Below, piece after piece: positions 23,437 to 33,072 of a stretch of 38,316 nt of DNA. The notes under the pieces are model-generated. The model was given only the letters and a program-made list of their open reading frames with translations. It was not told the origin of the DNA and did no database searches. The stretch spans positions 1 through 38,316 of the forward strand of contig JACZJI010000144.1 of the NCBI GenBank assembly GCA_014860665.1, given 5' to 3'. Source of the DNA: Bacteroidales bacterium (lineage in GTDB: Bacteria > Bacteroidota > Bacteroidia > Bacteroidales > F082). Every line of letters begins with the position of its first letter. Position 1 is the stretch's first letter. Both the position numbers and the translations under genes were made by a program.

Positions 23437-25371
23437 ATGATTTCAGTTAATAATATTTCTGTTGAATTTAGTGGTATTCCATTGTTTGAACAAGTGTCCT
23501 TTCATGTGAGTGAAAAGGAAAGAATCGGGTTGGCGGGAAAAAACGGTGCCGGAAAAACAACCTTGTTGCGAATCTTATGCGGGGAACAGGAATTAACTTC
23601 GGGAAATGTAGTTGTCCCTGAAAATGAAAAGGTAGGCTATCTTCCTCAGGAGAAGAAGGTAAGGAGTAATAGGAAAGTACTTGAGGAAGCGTTATCGGCA
23701 TTTTCCAATGTTGAGGATTTGAAAAAACAACGAGAAAACATTCAGCAGGAACTTGTTACACGTACAGATTATGAAAGTAAGGCCTATTTGAAACTTTTCG
23801 AAGAGATGAATTCTCTTAATGATCGGCTGGCTATTTTGGATGAAGGTCAGCTTGAGGGGTTGGCAGTAAAGGTATTGAAAGGACTTGGATTTCTTGAGGA
23901 AGAATTAAGCCGGCCGGTAAGTACTTTCAGTTTGGGATGGCAGATGCGCATTGAGCTTGCGAAATTACTTTTATTGCAACCGGGATTACTCTTGCTTGAT
24001 GAGCCCACAAACCACCTTGACCTGGATGCTATTCAGTGGCTTGAAAATTATCTAAAGAGTTATAAGGGTTCTGTAATTTTAGTTTCTCATGACCGGAGTT
24101 TTCTCGACAACTTAACAACAAGGACTATTGAGATTAACAATGGAAAAATCTATGACTATAAAGTTCCATATTCTCATTATCTTGAACTACGTGATGAGCG
24201 CGTAAATCAGCAAAAGGCAGAATACAATAACCAGCAAAAGCAAATCAAGGAAATAGAAAGATTTATTGAGAGATTTAGATCCAAATCCACAAAAGCAAGA
24301 CAGGTTCAGTCGCGTGTGAAACATCTTGAAAAAATGGAACGTGTTTCCATTGATGATTTGGATTCCTCCGGAATTCATTTTAGGTTTCCATCTGCCCCAC
24401 GAAGCGGAAAAGTTGTGGTTGAGGGTGAATCGGTTTCCAAATCTTATGGCTCAAAAAAAGTTCTGGATCATGTCGATTTCCAAATTATCAAAGGGGAGAA
24501 AGTTGCCTTTGTAGGTAGAAATGGAGAAGGCAAGACAACACTATCAAAAATTCTTGCTAAGCAGTTGGATTATGCGGGAGAAATCAAGTTCGGCCACAAT
24601 GTTCATACTGGCTATTATGCTCAGGATCAGTGGGAAATGCTTGATGCTTCTAAAACCGTTTTTGAAACAGTCGATGATGTGGTTGTTGGAGATATCAGAA
24701 AAAGACTGACTTCTATCCTGGGGGCCTTTCTGTTTCAGGGTGAAGATATTGATAAGAAAATCAGTGTGCTGTCAGGAGGAGAAAAAGCACGTCTATCTTT
24801 GGCAAGACTTCTTTTGAATCCTACAAATCTGCTTATTCTTGACGAGCCCACCAACCACCTCGATCTTTTGTCAAAAGATATTTTGAAAACAGCTTTGCTG
24901 GAATATGAGGGAACAGTTATTCTTGTTTCACACGATCGTGATTTTTTAAGTGGGCTTACTGAACGATTCTATGAATTCAAAAATCATAAAATAAAGGAAT
25001 TCAGGGGGACGTTAGAAGAATATCTGGGAAAAAGAAATATTGAACAGCTTCAGGAACTGGAAGCAAAAAATCCGGAGAAAAAAGACCAGAAAACAGTCGT
25101 TTCGGATTCTCAACTTGACTGGGGGGCAAAAAAAGAAAAAGAAAAAAGACAGCGAAAACTGAAAAAGGAACTGGAGAGAATTGAGCTTGATATCGAGAAG
25201 CTTGAAAAAGACCTACAAGTTGTAAATGAAAAATTGTCCCGGCCTGAAGACTTTATGGAGGAGATCAAAAGTGGAGAGTTGTCGAAAGAGCACGTAAGGA
25301 TACAGTCGGCAATAGATCAAAATTATGAAACCTGGGAAGAGATTCATCTTCAGCTTGAAGAAGAATCCTAG
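23437..25371 (+). CDS. ABC-F family ATPase (Uup/translation-factor type)
   Basis: A 644-residue soluble protein with two ABC domains and no membrane segment. First domain: Walker A GLAGKNGAGKTTLLR (about 31-45), signature region STFSLGWQMRIELAKLL, Walker B LLLLDEPTNHLD (about 186-197). A charged interdomain linker (residues about 245-300) links to the second: Walker A GRNGEGKTTLSK, LSGGEKARLSLARLL and LLILDEPTNHLDL. The C-terminus (about 560-640) is a charged coiled coil. The first signature (SLGWQ) departs from LSGGQ, which is common in this group. ABC-F proteins act on ribosomes, in translation regulation or antibiotic protection; this one looks like the housekeeping type. It ends 3 bases from the convergent polyprenyl synthase stop. 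Confidence 0.92.
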   Translation: MISVNNISVEFSGIPLFEQVSFHVSEKERIGLAGKNGAGKTTLLRILCGEQELTSGNVVVPENEKVGYLPQEKKVRSNRKVLEEALSAFSNVEDLKKQRENIQQELVTRTDYESKAYLKLFEEMNSLNDRLAILDEGQLEGLAVKVLKGLGFLEEELSRPVSTFSLGWQMRIELAKLLLLQPGLLLLDEPTNHLDLDAIQWLENYLKSYKGSVILVSHDRSFLDNLTTRTIEINNGKIYDYKVPYSHYLELRDERVNQQKAEYNNQQKQIKEIERFIERFRSKSTKARQVQSRVKHLEKMERVSIDDLDSSGIHFRFPSAPRSGKVVVEGESVSKSYGSKKVLDHVDFQIIKGEKVAFVGRNGEGKTTLSKILAKQLDYAGEIKFGHNVHTGYYAQDQWEMLDASKTVFETVDDVVVGDIRKRLTSILGAFLFQGEDIDKKISVLSGGEKARLSLARLLLNPTNLLILDEPTNHLDLLSKDILKTALLEYEGTVILVSHDRDFLSGLTERFYEFKNHKIKEFRGTLEEYLGKRNIEQLQELEAKNPEKKDQKTVVSDSQLDWGAKKEKEKRQRKLKKELERIELDIEKLEKDLQVVNEKLSRPEDFMEEIKSGELSKEHVRIQSAIDQNYETWEEIHLQLEEES

Positions 25372-25374
25372 GTT

Positions 25375-26349
25375 TTATTTTTTCCTTGAAATCATCTGTT
25401 TAGCAAGCTTTTCCAGCACTACTTTGTTTTCTTTCGGCTGGTCGACTTTTTCAAGGCTGGTAAGGCTTTGATTGACATAGTCTTCTATTGCCTGATTGGT
25501 AACTTTTTCAATATTAAGACTATCAAAAATTCCTTTTACTTTGGCGATTTTCTCTTCCTGGTTAATTTTGTTATTATGGTAATAAGACCATAACAGCTCT
25601 TTTGTGTCATCATCAGCCAGCTCCATCGCAGCAACGAAAAGGTACGTTTTTTTATTCTCGATAATATCGAGTCCGGTTTTTTTACCAAAGTCTTTTTGTT
25701 CCCCATAAAGATCCAGTAAATCATCTCTCAGCTGAAAGGCCATTCCGAGATTTCTTCCGTAAAGTGCTAATAGGTCAACATCTTTTTCAGGTGCACCGGC
25801 AATAATAGAACCAATTCTCATGCTGGCACCAAAAAGAGCAGCAGTTTTGTAATTACTCATCAGAAGGTACTCTTCTTTGGAAACCATATCAAGACTCTCA
25901 AAATTGATGTCCATCTGCTGTCCTTCACAGGCCTCAAGAGCTGTGCTATTAAATGTTTCCAGGATAGCGGGAAGCATTTCTTTATCTGATTGCATAACAT
26001 ATCTGTAAGCAAGAGCATACAGGGTATCCCCTGCCAGAATCGCAAGCTTTTGGTTCCACCTTGTGTGCACAGTTTCCTGTCCGTGTCTCAAAGGTGCCTC
26101 ATCCATTATATCATCATGAACAAGAGTAAAATTATGAAGCAGTTCGATAGCCAGTGCCTGAGGAATTGATTTGTAAATGTCACCGCCGAATAAATCACTT
26201 GCCATCAGTGTAAAAATCGGACGAAGCCTTTTCCCCGATTGGGAAAGTGTATAAGCTATGGGTTCGTATAATTCTTTAGGGCTTTTTGTAAAATTTTGTT
26301 TTCCCAGCTCTTCTGAGAATATCTGGTATAACTGCTCGAAAGAATACAT
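25375..26349 (-). CDS. Polyprenyl (isoprenyl) diphosphate synthase
   Basis: A 324-residue trans-isoprenyl synthase that extends allylic diphosphates with isopentenyl diphosphate. First aspartate-rich motif: LVHDDIMDEAPLRHG near residues 94-108; second: FQLRDDLLDLYGE near 220-232; GKRLRPIF near the N-terminus. The bulky-to-small residues before the first motif (LLHNFTLVHDD) set chain length and cannot be scored reliably; geranylgeranyl, octaprenyl or heptaprenyl products are all possible. Last gene of a three-gene minus-strand cluster, 15 bases after rfbA. Start at ATG 26349. Confidence 0.93.
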   Translation of the reverse strand: MYSFEQLYQIFSEELGKQNFTKSPKELYEPIAYTLSQSGKRLRPIFTLMASDLFGGDIYKSIPQALAIELLHNFTLVHDDIMDEAPLRHGQETVHTRWNQKLAILAGDTLYALAYRYVMQSDKEMLPAILETFNSTALEACEGQQMDINFESLDMVSKEEYLLMSNYKTAALFGASMRIGSIIAGAPEKDVDLLALYGRNLGMAFQLRDDLLDLYGEQKDFGKKTGLDIIENKKTYLFVAAMELADDDTKELLWSYYHNNKINQEEKIAKVKGIFDSLNIEKVTNQAIEDYVNQSLTSLEKVDQPKENKVVLEKLAKQMISRKK

Positions 26350-26364
26350 TTTATGCAGATAAAA

Positions 26365-27225
26365 TTAATGAATCAGATCAAGGAGATATTCTCCATAGCC
26401 GCTTTTTAAAAGAGGTTGAGCAATCTCCCGAAGTTTTTCGGTATTGATAAACCCTTTTTTGTAAGCAATTTCTTCAATACAGCCTATCTTCAAATTTTGT
26501 CTTTCCTGGATAACTTCCACAAATGAAGAGGCTTGTGTAAGAGAAGCAAAAGTTCCTGTATCCAGCCATGCCGTTCCACGACTCAACATACCAACTTTCA
26601 ATTTTCCCTGTGCAAGATAATATTTATTTACATCCGTGATTTCGTATTCACCACGTGCACTTGGTTTCAAATTTTTAGCCACTTCCACTACAGAATTATC
26701 ATAAAAATAAAGTCCGGGAACAGCATATTGTGATTTAGGATGTGCCGGTTTTTCCTCAATGGAAAGAGCATTCATATTCTCATCAAATTCAACAACCCCA
26801 TATCTTTCAGGATCTTTAACGTGGTAGGCAAATACAATGCCTCCATCCGGGTCTGAGCAGTTCATAAGCAATTGCTGCAATCCTGATCCGTAAAAAATGT
26901 TGTCTCCTAAAACCAGAGCCACTTTATCTTTTCCAATAAATTTTTCACCAATCACAAAAGCTTGTGCCAGTCCGTTGGGCACTTCCTGAACTGCATATTC
27001 AAAGTTGCATCCGATTCTTGAACCATCTCCTAAGAGTAATTTAAAATTAGGCGTATCATGGGGAGTGGAAATAATCAAGATATCTTTAATCCCAGCCATC
27101 AAAAGAATTGACAGTGGATAATAAATCATGGGTTTGTCATAAATAGGCATAAGTTGTTTACTGACTGCCAATGTAAGTGGATGGAGTCTTGTTCCAGAGC
27201 CACCTGCTAAAATGATGCCTTTCAT
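26365..27225 (-). CDS. rfbA: Glucose-1-phosphate thymidylyltransferase
   Basis: A 286-residue enzyme making dTDP-glucose from glucose 1-phosphate and dTTP, first step of dTDP-rhamnose and related sugar synthesis. The nucleotide site [20 protein letters not shown] (residues 7-26) and [24 protein letters not shown] and TAWLDTGTF are full family motifs. Length is normal. The other dTDP-rhamnose genes (rfbB, rfbC, rfbD) are not in the window. It lies between an RND exporter and a polyprenyl synthase in one run of minus-strand genes with gaps of 24 and 15 bases. Confidence 0.95.
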   Translation of the reverse strand: MKGIILAGGSGTRLHPLTLAVSKQLMPIYDKPMIYYPLSILLMAGIKDILIISTPHDTPNFKLLLGDGSRIGCNFEYAVQEVPNGLAQAFVIGEKFIGKDKVALVLGDNIFYGSGLQQLLMNCSDPDGGIVFAYHVKDPERYGVVEFDENMNALSIEEKPAHPKSQYAVPGLYFYDNSVVEVAKNLKPSARGEYEITDVNKYYLAQGKLKVGMLSRGTAWLDTGTFASLTQASSFVEVIQERQNLKIGCIEEIAYKKGFINTEKLREIAQPLLKSGYGEYLLDLIH

Positions 27226-27249
27226 AGCGTGAAATTTTAGGTTTTCTAT

Positions 27250-29667
27250 TTAATTATGATCTTCCAATTTTTCTAATTCTTCTTTTACAACTTTCTCCAG
27301 TTGAGGATTAACGTCATCTATAAAAATCTTACTTTTTGAAGTTTTGAAAGCAGGGGTAAGTAGCCATTTATCCAAAGTAATCAATAAGGAGGGTAAGACA
27401 ATCAGGTTAGTGAACAACGCCACCAGAAGGGTCAGAGATACCAAAAATCCTAATGCCTGGGTACCTCCAAATGATGAGAGAACAAAGACAAGGAATCCAA
27501 AGAAAAGTACAATTCCTGTGAAAATCATGCTGTGGCCTGTTTCTTTTAGGGCTGCAAACACTGATTCGCGAATTTTCCAGTTATTGGCTTTTAAGTGGAG
27601 ACGGTATCGTGAGAGAAATTGAATGGTGTTGTCGACGCTGATTCCCAGAGCGATACTAAAGATAATGATAGTAGATGGCTTGATGGAAATTCCAAAATAG
27701 CCCATCATTCCAGCTGTCAGGATAAGTGGTATTGTATTAGGAATAAATGAAATGACAATCATTTTTATAGATGAGAATATGGCTGACATTAATAAAGCGA
27801 TGACAACAATGGCCAGCAATAAACTCATGAAAAGATTTTTTACAAGATAGTTGGTGCTCTTTAAGAAGACAACACTGGTTCCCGTAAGGTGGATGTTATA
27901 TTTCGCCGGGGGGAAAATCTTATTTATTTTGGGACGGATAGTTCGAATGATGCTGTCGATTTCGTTGGTTCCAATATTTGCCATTTGAACAGAAACCCTT
28001 GTTACGCGATAAGTGGAATCAACAAACGTATTCAAGAGACTCTTTTTCTTGCTATGTATGTTAGGAATATATGTAAGGATAAAGTTCTTTTCCTGACTGT
28101 TCGGCAGGGAATACATGGCCGGATTGCCGTTATAAAATGCCTGCTTGGCTGATTTTACAATTTCTACCACAGACACCGGACGGGCAAACTGTGGATAAAG
28201 AGCCAGTGTATCCTGCAGCTGATTGATTTTTTCCAGGTTATATAAACTCATAACCCCACCTGGTCTTTTTGTGTCCACAGAAATTTCAAGAGGCATGACT
28301 CCTTTAAAATTCTGTTCAAAAAAATTGAGGTCTTTGCGGAGCTGGTTGCTTTTGGAAATATCGTCTACGATGGATCCGGTAGTTTTAAGCTTAGTCGTTC
28401 CATACAATCCTGCTAAAATTAACAGAAGTGTACCCAGATAGACCCACCCCCGATAATTGGAAACAAGAACAGACACTTGTTTCAGGAATCTTGAAATAAT
28501 AGTCTTATCACTTTCCAGATGTTTCAAATGCTTAGCCGTTGGAAGTGGAAAGTAGCTGAACAAAATGGGTAACATCAACATTGACAGTACATAAATAGTC
28601 AAAATATTTATGGTGGCAATGACACCGAACTCAACAAGAAACGAATTGGAAGTGATGACAAATGAAGCAAACCCGGCAGCAGTAGTTGCATTGGTAAGCA
28701 GGTTAGCCTTACCAACGCGGGTGATCATCCTTGAAAGGGCTAATGTCTTATTATGGTGTATGCGTATTTCATCAAGATATTTATTCAGGAAGAAGATGGT
28801 ATTTTCTACTCCAATTACAATGAGTAAGGGAGGTAAAACCCCGGTAAGGATAGTGAATTTATAGCCCATCAGGGTGATGCTGCCCAGGGTAAAGATAACG
28901 GCAACAATAACCAGAACCATGGCAAAAAATACTGCTCTCCTGGACCTGAATAGCAGGAATAACAATACAAAAGTTACAAAAGCCGACAAAAAGATAAAGA
29001 AGAAAGATTCCTTGAGAATCAGCTGACTTTGGATGGTCCGGATGTAAGGCAATCCTGAATATCTCATTTTCAGGTGATATTTCGTCCCGTATTCATCTAC
29101 CGTTTGGGTGATTTTACGCATCAGAGGAATTCTCGCCTTTGTATTGAGTATTTTATTGTCCACAGTGATCATCATCAGGTGAACATGATTCTTTCTGTTA
29201 TATAACCGATCCTGGTATAACGGAAGATCGTATAGCGCATTTTTTATGGAATCTACCTGTTTTTGTGTTGTCGGTCTTGCTGGAACCAGGTTCACAAAAT
29301 CAAATTTGTGTTCCTTTTCGTTTTTAACAAGCGTAAAGAGCCGGGCAGATGAGATAACCTGTGTTACCCCTGGAATATTCATCAGTTTATGTGTGATGTC
29401 GTACCAGTCGTCGAAATGTTCCAGAGTAAATAAATTCGAGTCTTTAACGGCTACAAAACTGATGCTACCATCTCCGCTTTGACCGAATTCTTTTTTAAAG
29501 GAATTGTATTCAATACTAGTAGGATCGTCTGAAGGAAGCATTTTGGCAAGTTCATAAGACAGCTGTACTTTTGATCCCTCGAAACCCATAAAAACGGTTA
29601 GCAGTCCTATAACGATTAAAATTGCCAGTCTGTTTCTAAGGATAAACTTTACTAAAAATTGCCACAT
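27250..29667 (-). CDS. MMPL/RND-type (HAE3-like) membrane exporter
   Basis: An 805-residue inner-membrane protein with about twelve helices in two RND halves, each with one helix, a periplasmic domain and five more helices. Seen: N-terminal helix RNRLAILIVIGLLTVFMGF, first half helices near 225-400 including GVENTIFFLNKYLDEIRIH-like and TNATTAAGFASFVIT, and matching second-half segments (ALGISVDNTIQFLSRYRLH, FTGIVLFFGFLVFVLSSF). The conserved G-x-x-x-D-x-x-x-F pattern in helix 4 is the usual RND proton-relay region. HAE3 proteins move lipids or hydrophobic compounds; some are hopanoid transporters. Its partners here, rfbA and a polyprenyl synthase, fit an envelope-lipid theme, but the substrate is not known. 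It has a strong promoter at 29766-29796. Confidence 0.9.
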   Translation of the reverse strand: MWQFLVKFILRNRLAILIVIGLLTVFMGFEGSKVQLSYELAKMLPSDDPTSIEYNSFKKEFGQSGDGSISFVAVKDSNLFTLEHFDDWYDITHKLMNIPGVTQVISSARLFTLVKNEKEHKFDFVNLVPARPTTQKQVDSIKNALYDLPLYQDRLYNRKNHVHLMMITVDNKILNTKARIPLMRKITQTVDEYGTKYHLKMRYSGLPYIRTIQSQLILKESFFFIFLSAFVTFVLLFLLFRSRRAVFFAMVLVIVAVIFTLGSITLMGYKFTILTGVLPPLLIVIGVENTIFFLNKYLDEIRIHHNKTLALSRMITRVGKANLLTNATTAAGFASFVITSNSFLVEFGVIATINILTIYVLSMLMLPILFSYFPLPTAKHLKHLESDKTIISRFLKQVSVLVSNYRGWVYLGTLLLILAGLYGTTKLKTTGSIVDDISKSNQLRKDLNFFEQNFKGVMPLEISVDTKRPGGVMSLYNLEKINQLQDTLALYPQFARPVSVVEIVKSAKQAFYNGNPAMYSLPNSQEKNFILTYIPNIHSKKKSLLNTFVDSTYRVTRVSVQMANIGTNEIDSIIRTIRPKINKIFPPAKYNIHLTGTSVVFLKSTNYLVKNLFMSLLLAIVVIALLMSAIFSSIKMIVISFIPNTIPLILTAGMMGYFGISIKPSTIIIFSIALGISVDNTIQFLSRYRLHLKANNWKIRESVFAALKETGHSMIFTGIVLFFGFLVFVLSSFGGTQALGFLVSLTLLVALFTNLIVLPSLLITLDKWLLTPAFKTSKSKIFIDDVNPQLEKVVKEELEKLEDHN

Positions 29668-30003
29668 GTACCCCTTAATTCTAAATCAAAAACAAAATAC
29701 TCAATACCTTTTGCTCATTCACAGCCAAAAAATGATCCTTTTCCGAGAGACTGGAAACGAGTGGGCAAAGGTAAGATTTGTTTTATTGGTTACAAAATAT
29801 TGCTAAGATGAATTTTAGGTGAAATTATCTGTTGGTTTGGAAGTTGTTATTACTGAAACTCAAATCTATAGTTTTTTGTGGGAAAATAAAACTCCCCAAC
29901 TATGGTTCATGATAAAATAACCAGTTTTTATCCTATATCAAAAGCTTTTTTCAGAAATTTGCAACCGGAAGTTTAACTTCTCAGGATAATTTGAATATCT
30001 GAA
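29668..30003. other. Divergent intergenic region between exporter and dehydrogenase
   Basis: 336 bases containing the exporter promoter on the minus strand. No gene is seen. The right half is AT-rich with no clear plus-strand promoter for the dehydrogenase. Confidence 0.55.
29766..29796 (-). promoter_or_regulatory. Promoter of the exporter-rfbA-polyprenyl synthase cluster
   Basis: Minus-strand TTTG (29793-29796), 19 bases, TACCTTTG (29766-29773): full consensus match. Start near 29759, leader about 90 bases. Confidence 0.65.
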
Positions 30004-30951
30004 ATGAAGAAAGTTTTATTTATCGACAGTACACATCCTTCCCTTGTTGAAGGATTGGAGAAAGCAGGTTTTTCATGTGATTATTTTCGTGATTATCATA
30101 GAGGAGATTTTATGAAAATAATTGGCGGATATGAAGGAGTAATTATTCGCAGTAAAATCAAGCTCGACGCGGAAATTTTATTTGAGGCAAAAAAGTTGAA
30201 GTTTATTGGGCGGGTAGGAGCCGGCATGGAAAACATTGATGTGGATTTTGCAGAAAGCCATGGAATTACCTGTCTGAATGCACCAGAAGGGAATCGCGGA
30301 GCAGTGGGCGAACAAGCTGTTGGCATGCTGCTGATGTTGTTCAATCATTTACTCCGGGCAGATGCTGAAGTGAGAAAAGGAATATGGCGCCGTGAGGAAA
30401 ACCGTGGATTGGAAATTGAGGGTAGAACCATTGGCATAATCGGTTACGGAAATACCGGGGGTTCTTTTGCACGCAAACTTAGTGGCTTTCGTCCGAAGGT
30501 GATAGCTTACGATAAATACAAAACAGAATTTTCTGATGTTTATGCTCGTGAAGCAACAATGGAAGTACTATTCGAGGAATGTGATGTTGTCAGTTTTCAC
30601 CTGCCTTATACAGACGAAACCCATTTCCTCGTGAATGACGAGTTTATCCGGAAATTCAAAAAACCGATTTTCTTAATCAATACTTCCAGAGGTAAAATTG
30701 TAAAAACTGACGATCTGGTAAAAAATCTGAAGTCCGGAAAAGTGTTGGGTGCTTGCCTGGACGTGCTGGAATTTGAAGGATTATCTTTTGAGAATTTAAA
30801 TCAAGAGAATCTGCCAAAAGCTTTTACTGAACTGATTCAGATGGATAATGTGGTTCTATCTCCTCATATTGCAGGGTGGACGCACGAATCAAACCTGAAG
30901 CTATCCGCTACTATTGTAAGAAAAGTAAAAGCTTTATATGGTTTGCAGTGA
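30004..30951 (+). CDS. D-2-hydroxyacid dehydrogenase (phosphoglycerate dehydrogenase-like)
   Basis: A 315-residue NAD-dependent oxidoreductase. Rossmann motif GIIGYGNTGGSFARKL near residues 144-159. Catalytic triad: arginine in INTSRGKIV (near 226), glutamate in CLDVLEFEG (near 259) and histidine in LSPHIAGWTHES (near 288). It lacks the ACT domain of long SerA enzymes. It could oxidise 3-phosphoglycerate for serine synthesis or reduce another 2-oxoacid; the residues seen do not decide. The serC partner often found beside serA is absent. Single gene, convergent with the LytTR operon. Confidence 0.9.
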   Translation: MKKVLFIDSTHPSLVEGLEKAGFSCDYFRDYHRGDFMKIIGGYEGVIIRSKIKLDAEILFEAKKLKFIGRVGAGMENIDVDFAESHGITCLNAPEGNRGAVGEQAVGMLLMLFNHLLRADAEVRKGIWRREENRGLEIEGRTIGIIGYGNTGGSFARKLSGFRPKVIAYDKYKTEFSDVYAREATMEVLFEECDVVSFHLPYTDETHFLVNDEFIRKFKKPIFLINTSRGKIVKTDDLVKNLKSGKVLGACLDVLEFEGLSFENLNQENLPKAFTELIQMDNVVLSPHIAGWTHESNLKLSATIVRKVKALYGLQ

Positions 30952-30955
30952 TCCC

Positions 30956-30978
30956 TTTTCCGTAAGGAAATCGGAAAA
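30956..30978. terminator. Possible weak terminator between convergent genes
   Basis: Stem TTTTCCG (30956-30962) / CGGAAAA (30972-30978), 9-base loop, between the dehydrogenase and the LytTR regulator. Tails are AT-rich but not clean T runs. Confidence 0.35.
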
Positions 30979-30991
30979 TTTGATGTTATAT

Positions 30992-31747
30992 TTAAATTCC
31001 CAACTGCTCTTTAAGTTGTTTGACACGGCTTTTGCTTACCATTACTTTGGTTTTGTCTTTTAATATAATGAGATAATTTTCTTTGCCGTATTTTTCAAGC
31101 TTATCTATTTGCTGAACATTGATAATCGAAGAGCGGTGTACGCGGATAAAATACTCTTGTGGAAGCCTTTTTTCGACACTGGTCATTGTTTCATTTTTCA
31201 GAAACTTTCCTTTCGGAGTATACAGTTCGATATAATCATCCTGAGCTTCTATGTGGGAAATATCCGTTATGGGAATGACATCAATATGGTTGCCGGTTTT
31301 AACAAAAATCCGATCGACGATTCCTCCTTCCTCTCTGATTTTTTCTTTCAGTTTTTCTATTTTTTCAAAAGACTCAGATTTGTTTTTCATCCGATCGAAA
31401 GCTTTTGTCAATGCCTGGTCGAAACGTTCTTTTGAGAAAGGTTTCATCAGATAATCCACGGCATTGAATTCAAATGCCCGGATGGCAAACTGATCGTAAG
31501 CTGTTGTAAAAATAATTTCAGGATGTTCATCAAGGAGCTCCAGCATCTCGAATCCTGTGAGTTTTGGCATCTGGATATCCAGAAAAATAAGATCAGGAAG
31601 TGATTCGGCGATGGCTTTAATTCCTTCAAAACCGTTTTCACATTCTCTTACAAGTTGTATATTTTCGTGTGATGCCAGGTATGCTTTAAGCAAATCTCTT
31701 GCAGGCTCTTCGTCTTCAATGATAATTGCACGAATATCTGGTTTCAT
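30992..31747 (-). CDS. LytTR-family response regulator
   Basis: A 251-residue regulator. Receiver domain (about 5-120) with acidic pair EDEE near residue 11, phospho-acceptor aspartate in LIFLDIQMPKLTG near 56, and KPF near 105. A LytTR DNA-binding domain fills about 145-250: KTGNHIDVIPITDISHIEAQ, YFIRVHRSSIINVQQIDKLE and VSKSRVKQLKEQL. LytTR regulators bind tandem imperfect repeats at promoters. The start is 3 bases after the kinase stop, so the two are cotranscribed. Confidence 0.95.
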   Translation of the reverse strand: MKPDIRAIIIEDEEPARDLLKAYLASHENIQLVRECENGFEGIKAIAESLPDLIFLDIQMPKLTGFEMLELLDEHPEIIFTTAYDQFAIRAFEFNAVDYLMKPFSKERFDQALTKAFDRMKNKSESFEKIEKLKEKIREEGGIVDRIFVKTGNHIDVIPITDISHIEAQDDYIELYTPKGKFLKNETMTSVEKRLPQEYFIRVHRSSIINVQQIDKLEKYGKENYLIILKDKTKVMVSKSRVKQLKEQLGI

Positions 31748-31750
31748 GGT

Positions 31751-32800
31751 CTAATTTTTTGGCAGTTTCAAAATGGCTTTAAAAATCATTTTCTCAGCTA
31801 CGGTCTCCAGTAAATCATTTCTCCCGTAAATCAGCAAGAGCCTTTTTCTAATGTTTTGCAGCCCTACACCTTCTCCCACCGGCTTTTTAGTATCCGGATC
31901 GTAATCATTCGTAATTTCAATTGCAATATAATCATTTTCTTCCCTGCATCGGATATCAACTTCAGTTTCTTCGGAGCTTTTGTATACGCCATGTTTGATG
32001 GAATTCTCAATTAAAGGTTGAAGAATCATGTTTGGAATTTTGCTGTCGTAACATTTATCAGGAACATCGAAAATAAATTTAAGTCTGTTCCCAAACCGGA
32101 TTTTTTCAATCTCCAGATAACGCCTCAGGTTTTCAAATTCCTCTTTCAGACTTGCCTGCTCATTCTTACTGTGACTCAGAGAGTAGCGAAGGAAATCTGA
32201 AAGTTTGATCACCATATCCTGGGCTTTTTCAGGTCTTGTGATGGTGAGCGAGCTTATGGAGTTCAGGCTGTTGAAGAGGAAGTGTGGGTTTATTTGAGAT
32301 TTAAGGGCATCGAGTTCGGCTTTGGTAACCAGTTTTTGCAACTCACTTTCTGTTTTCAGTTTCTCCTGAAGGTCGTCATAATATAAAATCAGGTAATAAA
32401 ACATCACAAAAAGTAAATAGTAAAATATGCCGGTAACGGATCTCCAGGCCAACGAATGCCGCAAAAAAGTGATGTAATCGGAATTATTGGGAAACAGATT
32501 TACGAGTATAAAATAGCCGATTCCAAGCCAAAGGACGATAATTACTAATGCAACCAGTAAGTGATTAAAAATTATATCAATAACTGATGGTTTTTCCTTT
32601 AGATTAAACCGGATTACATACCAAAGGCTGAATCCGATAATCATAAAGATGACATTAAAAACCAGAGAATCGCCCAGGCTGGTCAGACTGTTAATCCCGT
32701 AAAATAAATTGATTATCAGGGTGTGTAGTGCAATAATAGCAGCCCAAACCATAATGTAGGTTGCAATATAACTTCTGTTTTGAGATAAGGGATTTAGCAT
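31751..32800 (-). CDS. LytS-type sensor histidine kinase
   Basis: A 349-residue kinase with four N-terminal helices (about 12-32, 45-65, 80-105, 122-145), a short coiled linker, and a His_kinase core with phospho-acceptor NPHFLFNSLNSISSL near residue 172. The HATPase region has ILQPLIENSIKHG and GEGVGLQNIRKRL. No extracellular sensor domain is visible, as is usual for the LytS/YehU group in Bacteroidota, so the signal may be membrane-associated. Phospho-transfer to the following LytTR regulator is inferred from adjacency. Confidence 0.93.
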   Translation of the reverse strand: MLNPLSQNRSYIATYIMVWAAIIALHTLIINLFYGINSLTSLGDSLVFNVIFMIIGFSLWYVIRFNLKEKPSVIDIIFNHLLVALVIIVLWLGIGYFILVNLFPNNSDYITFLRHSLAWRSVTGIFYYLLFVMFYYLILYYDDLQEKLKTESELQKLVTKAELDALKSQINPHFLFNSLNSISSLTITRPEKAQDMVIKLSDFLRYSLSHSKNEQASLKEEFENLRRYLEIEKIRFGNRLKFIFDVPDKCYDSKIPNMILQPLIENSIKHGVYKSSEETEVDIRCREENDYIAIEITNDYDPDTKKPVGEGVGLQNIRKRLLLIYGRNDLLETVAEKMIFKAILKLPKN

Positions 32801-32835
32801 GACTTCAGAAAATCGGGTTTGTTACAAATCAGGAA

Positions 32836-33054
32836 TTATATCCAGACAGTTTCTATATTTCGCACCCTGTTCTCTAAGTTATACCGTTCTACCATACCGT
32901 CGATAAGGAACAGGTCGATGATCCAGCCAATGCCAAAAAGCTGGCCGGTGAGCAGGTATATAATCCCGCTTGTTACTTTACCAAGGTAAAATCTGTGGGC
33001 TGAAAAGAACCCCAAAAAGAACCATAAAAAATACGTTGCTGCTTTTGATTTCAT
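32836..33054 (-). CDS. TM2 domain protein
   Basis: A 72-residue protein of two helices joined by a short turn: YFLWFFLGFFSAHRFYLGK, then GIIYLLTGQLFGIGWIIDLFLI. The helix-turn with FFSAHRFYLGK and DLFLIDG is the TM2 domain signature. Function is unknown. Located 18 bases after the LiaF-like gene and before the kinase in the same operon. Confidence 0.92.
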   Translation of the reverse strand: MKSKAATYFLWFFLGFFSAHRFYLGKVTSGIIYLLTGQLFGIGWIIDLFLIDGMVERYNLENRVRNIETVWI

Positions 33055-33072
33055 GTCGGGAAAAATTTTGAA

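Noticed and set aside
32836..33054. Possible false small ORF.
   Set aside because: Kept as real: it has the complete TM2 signature and operon spacing.
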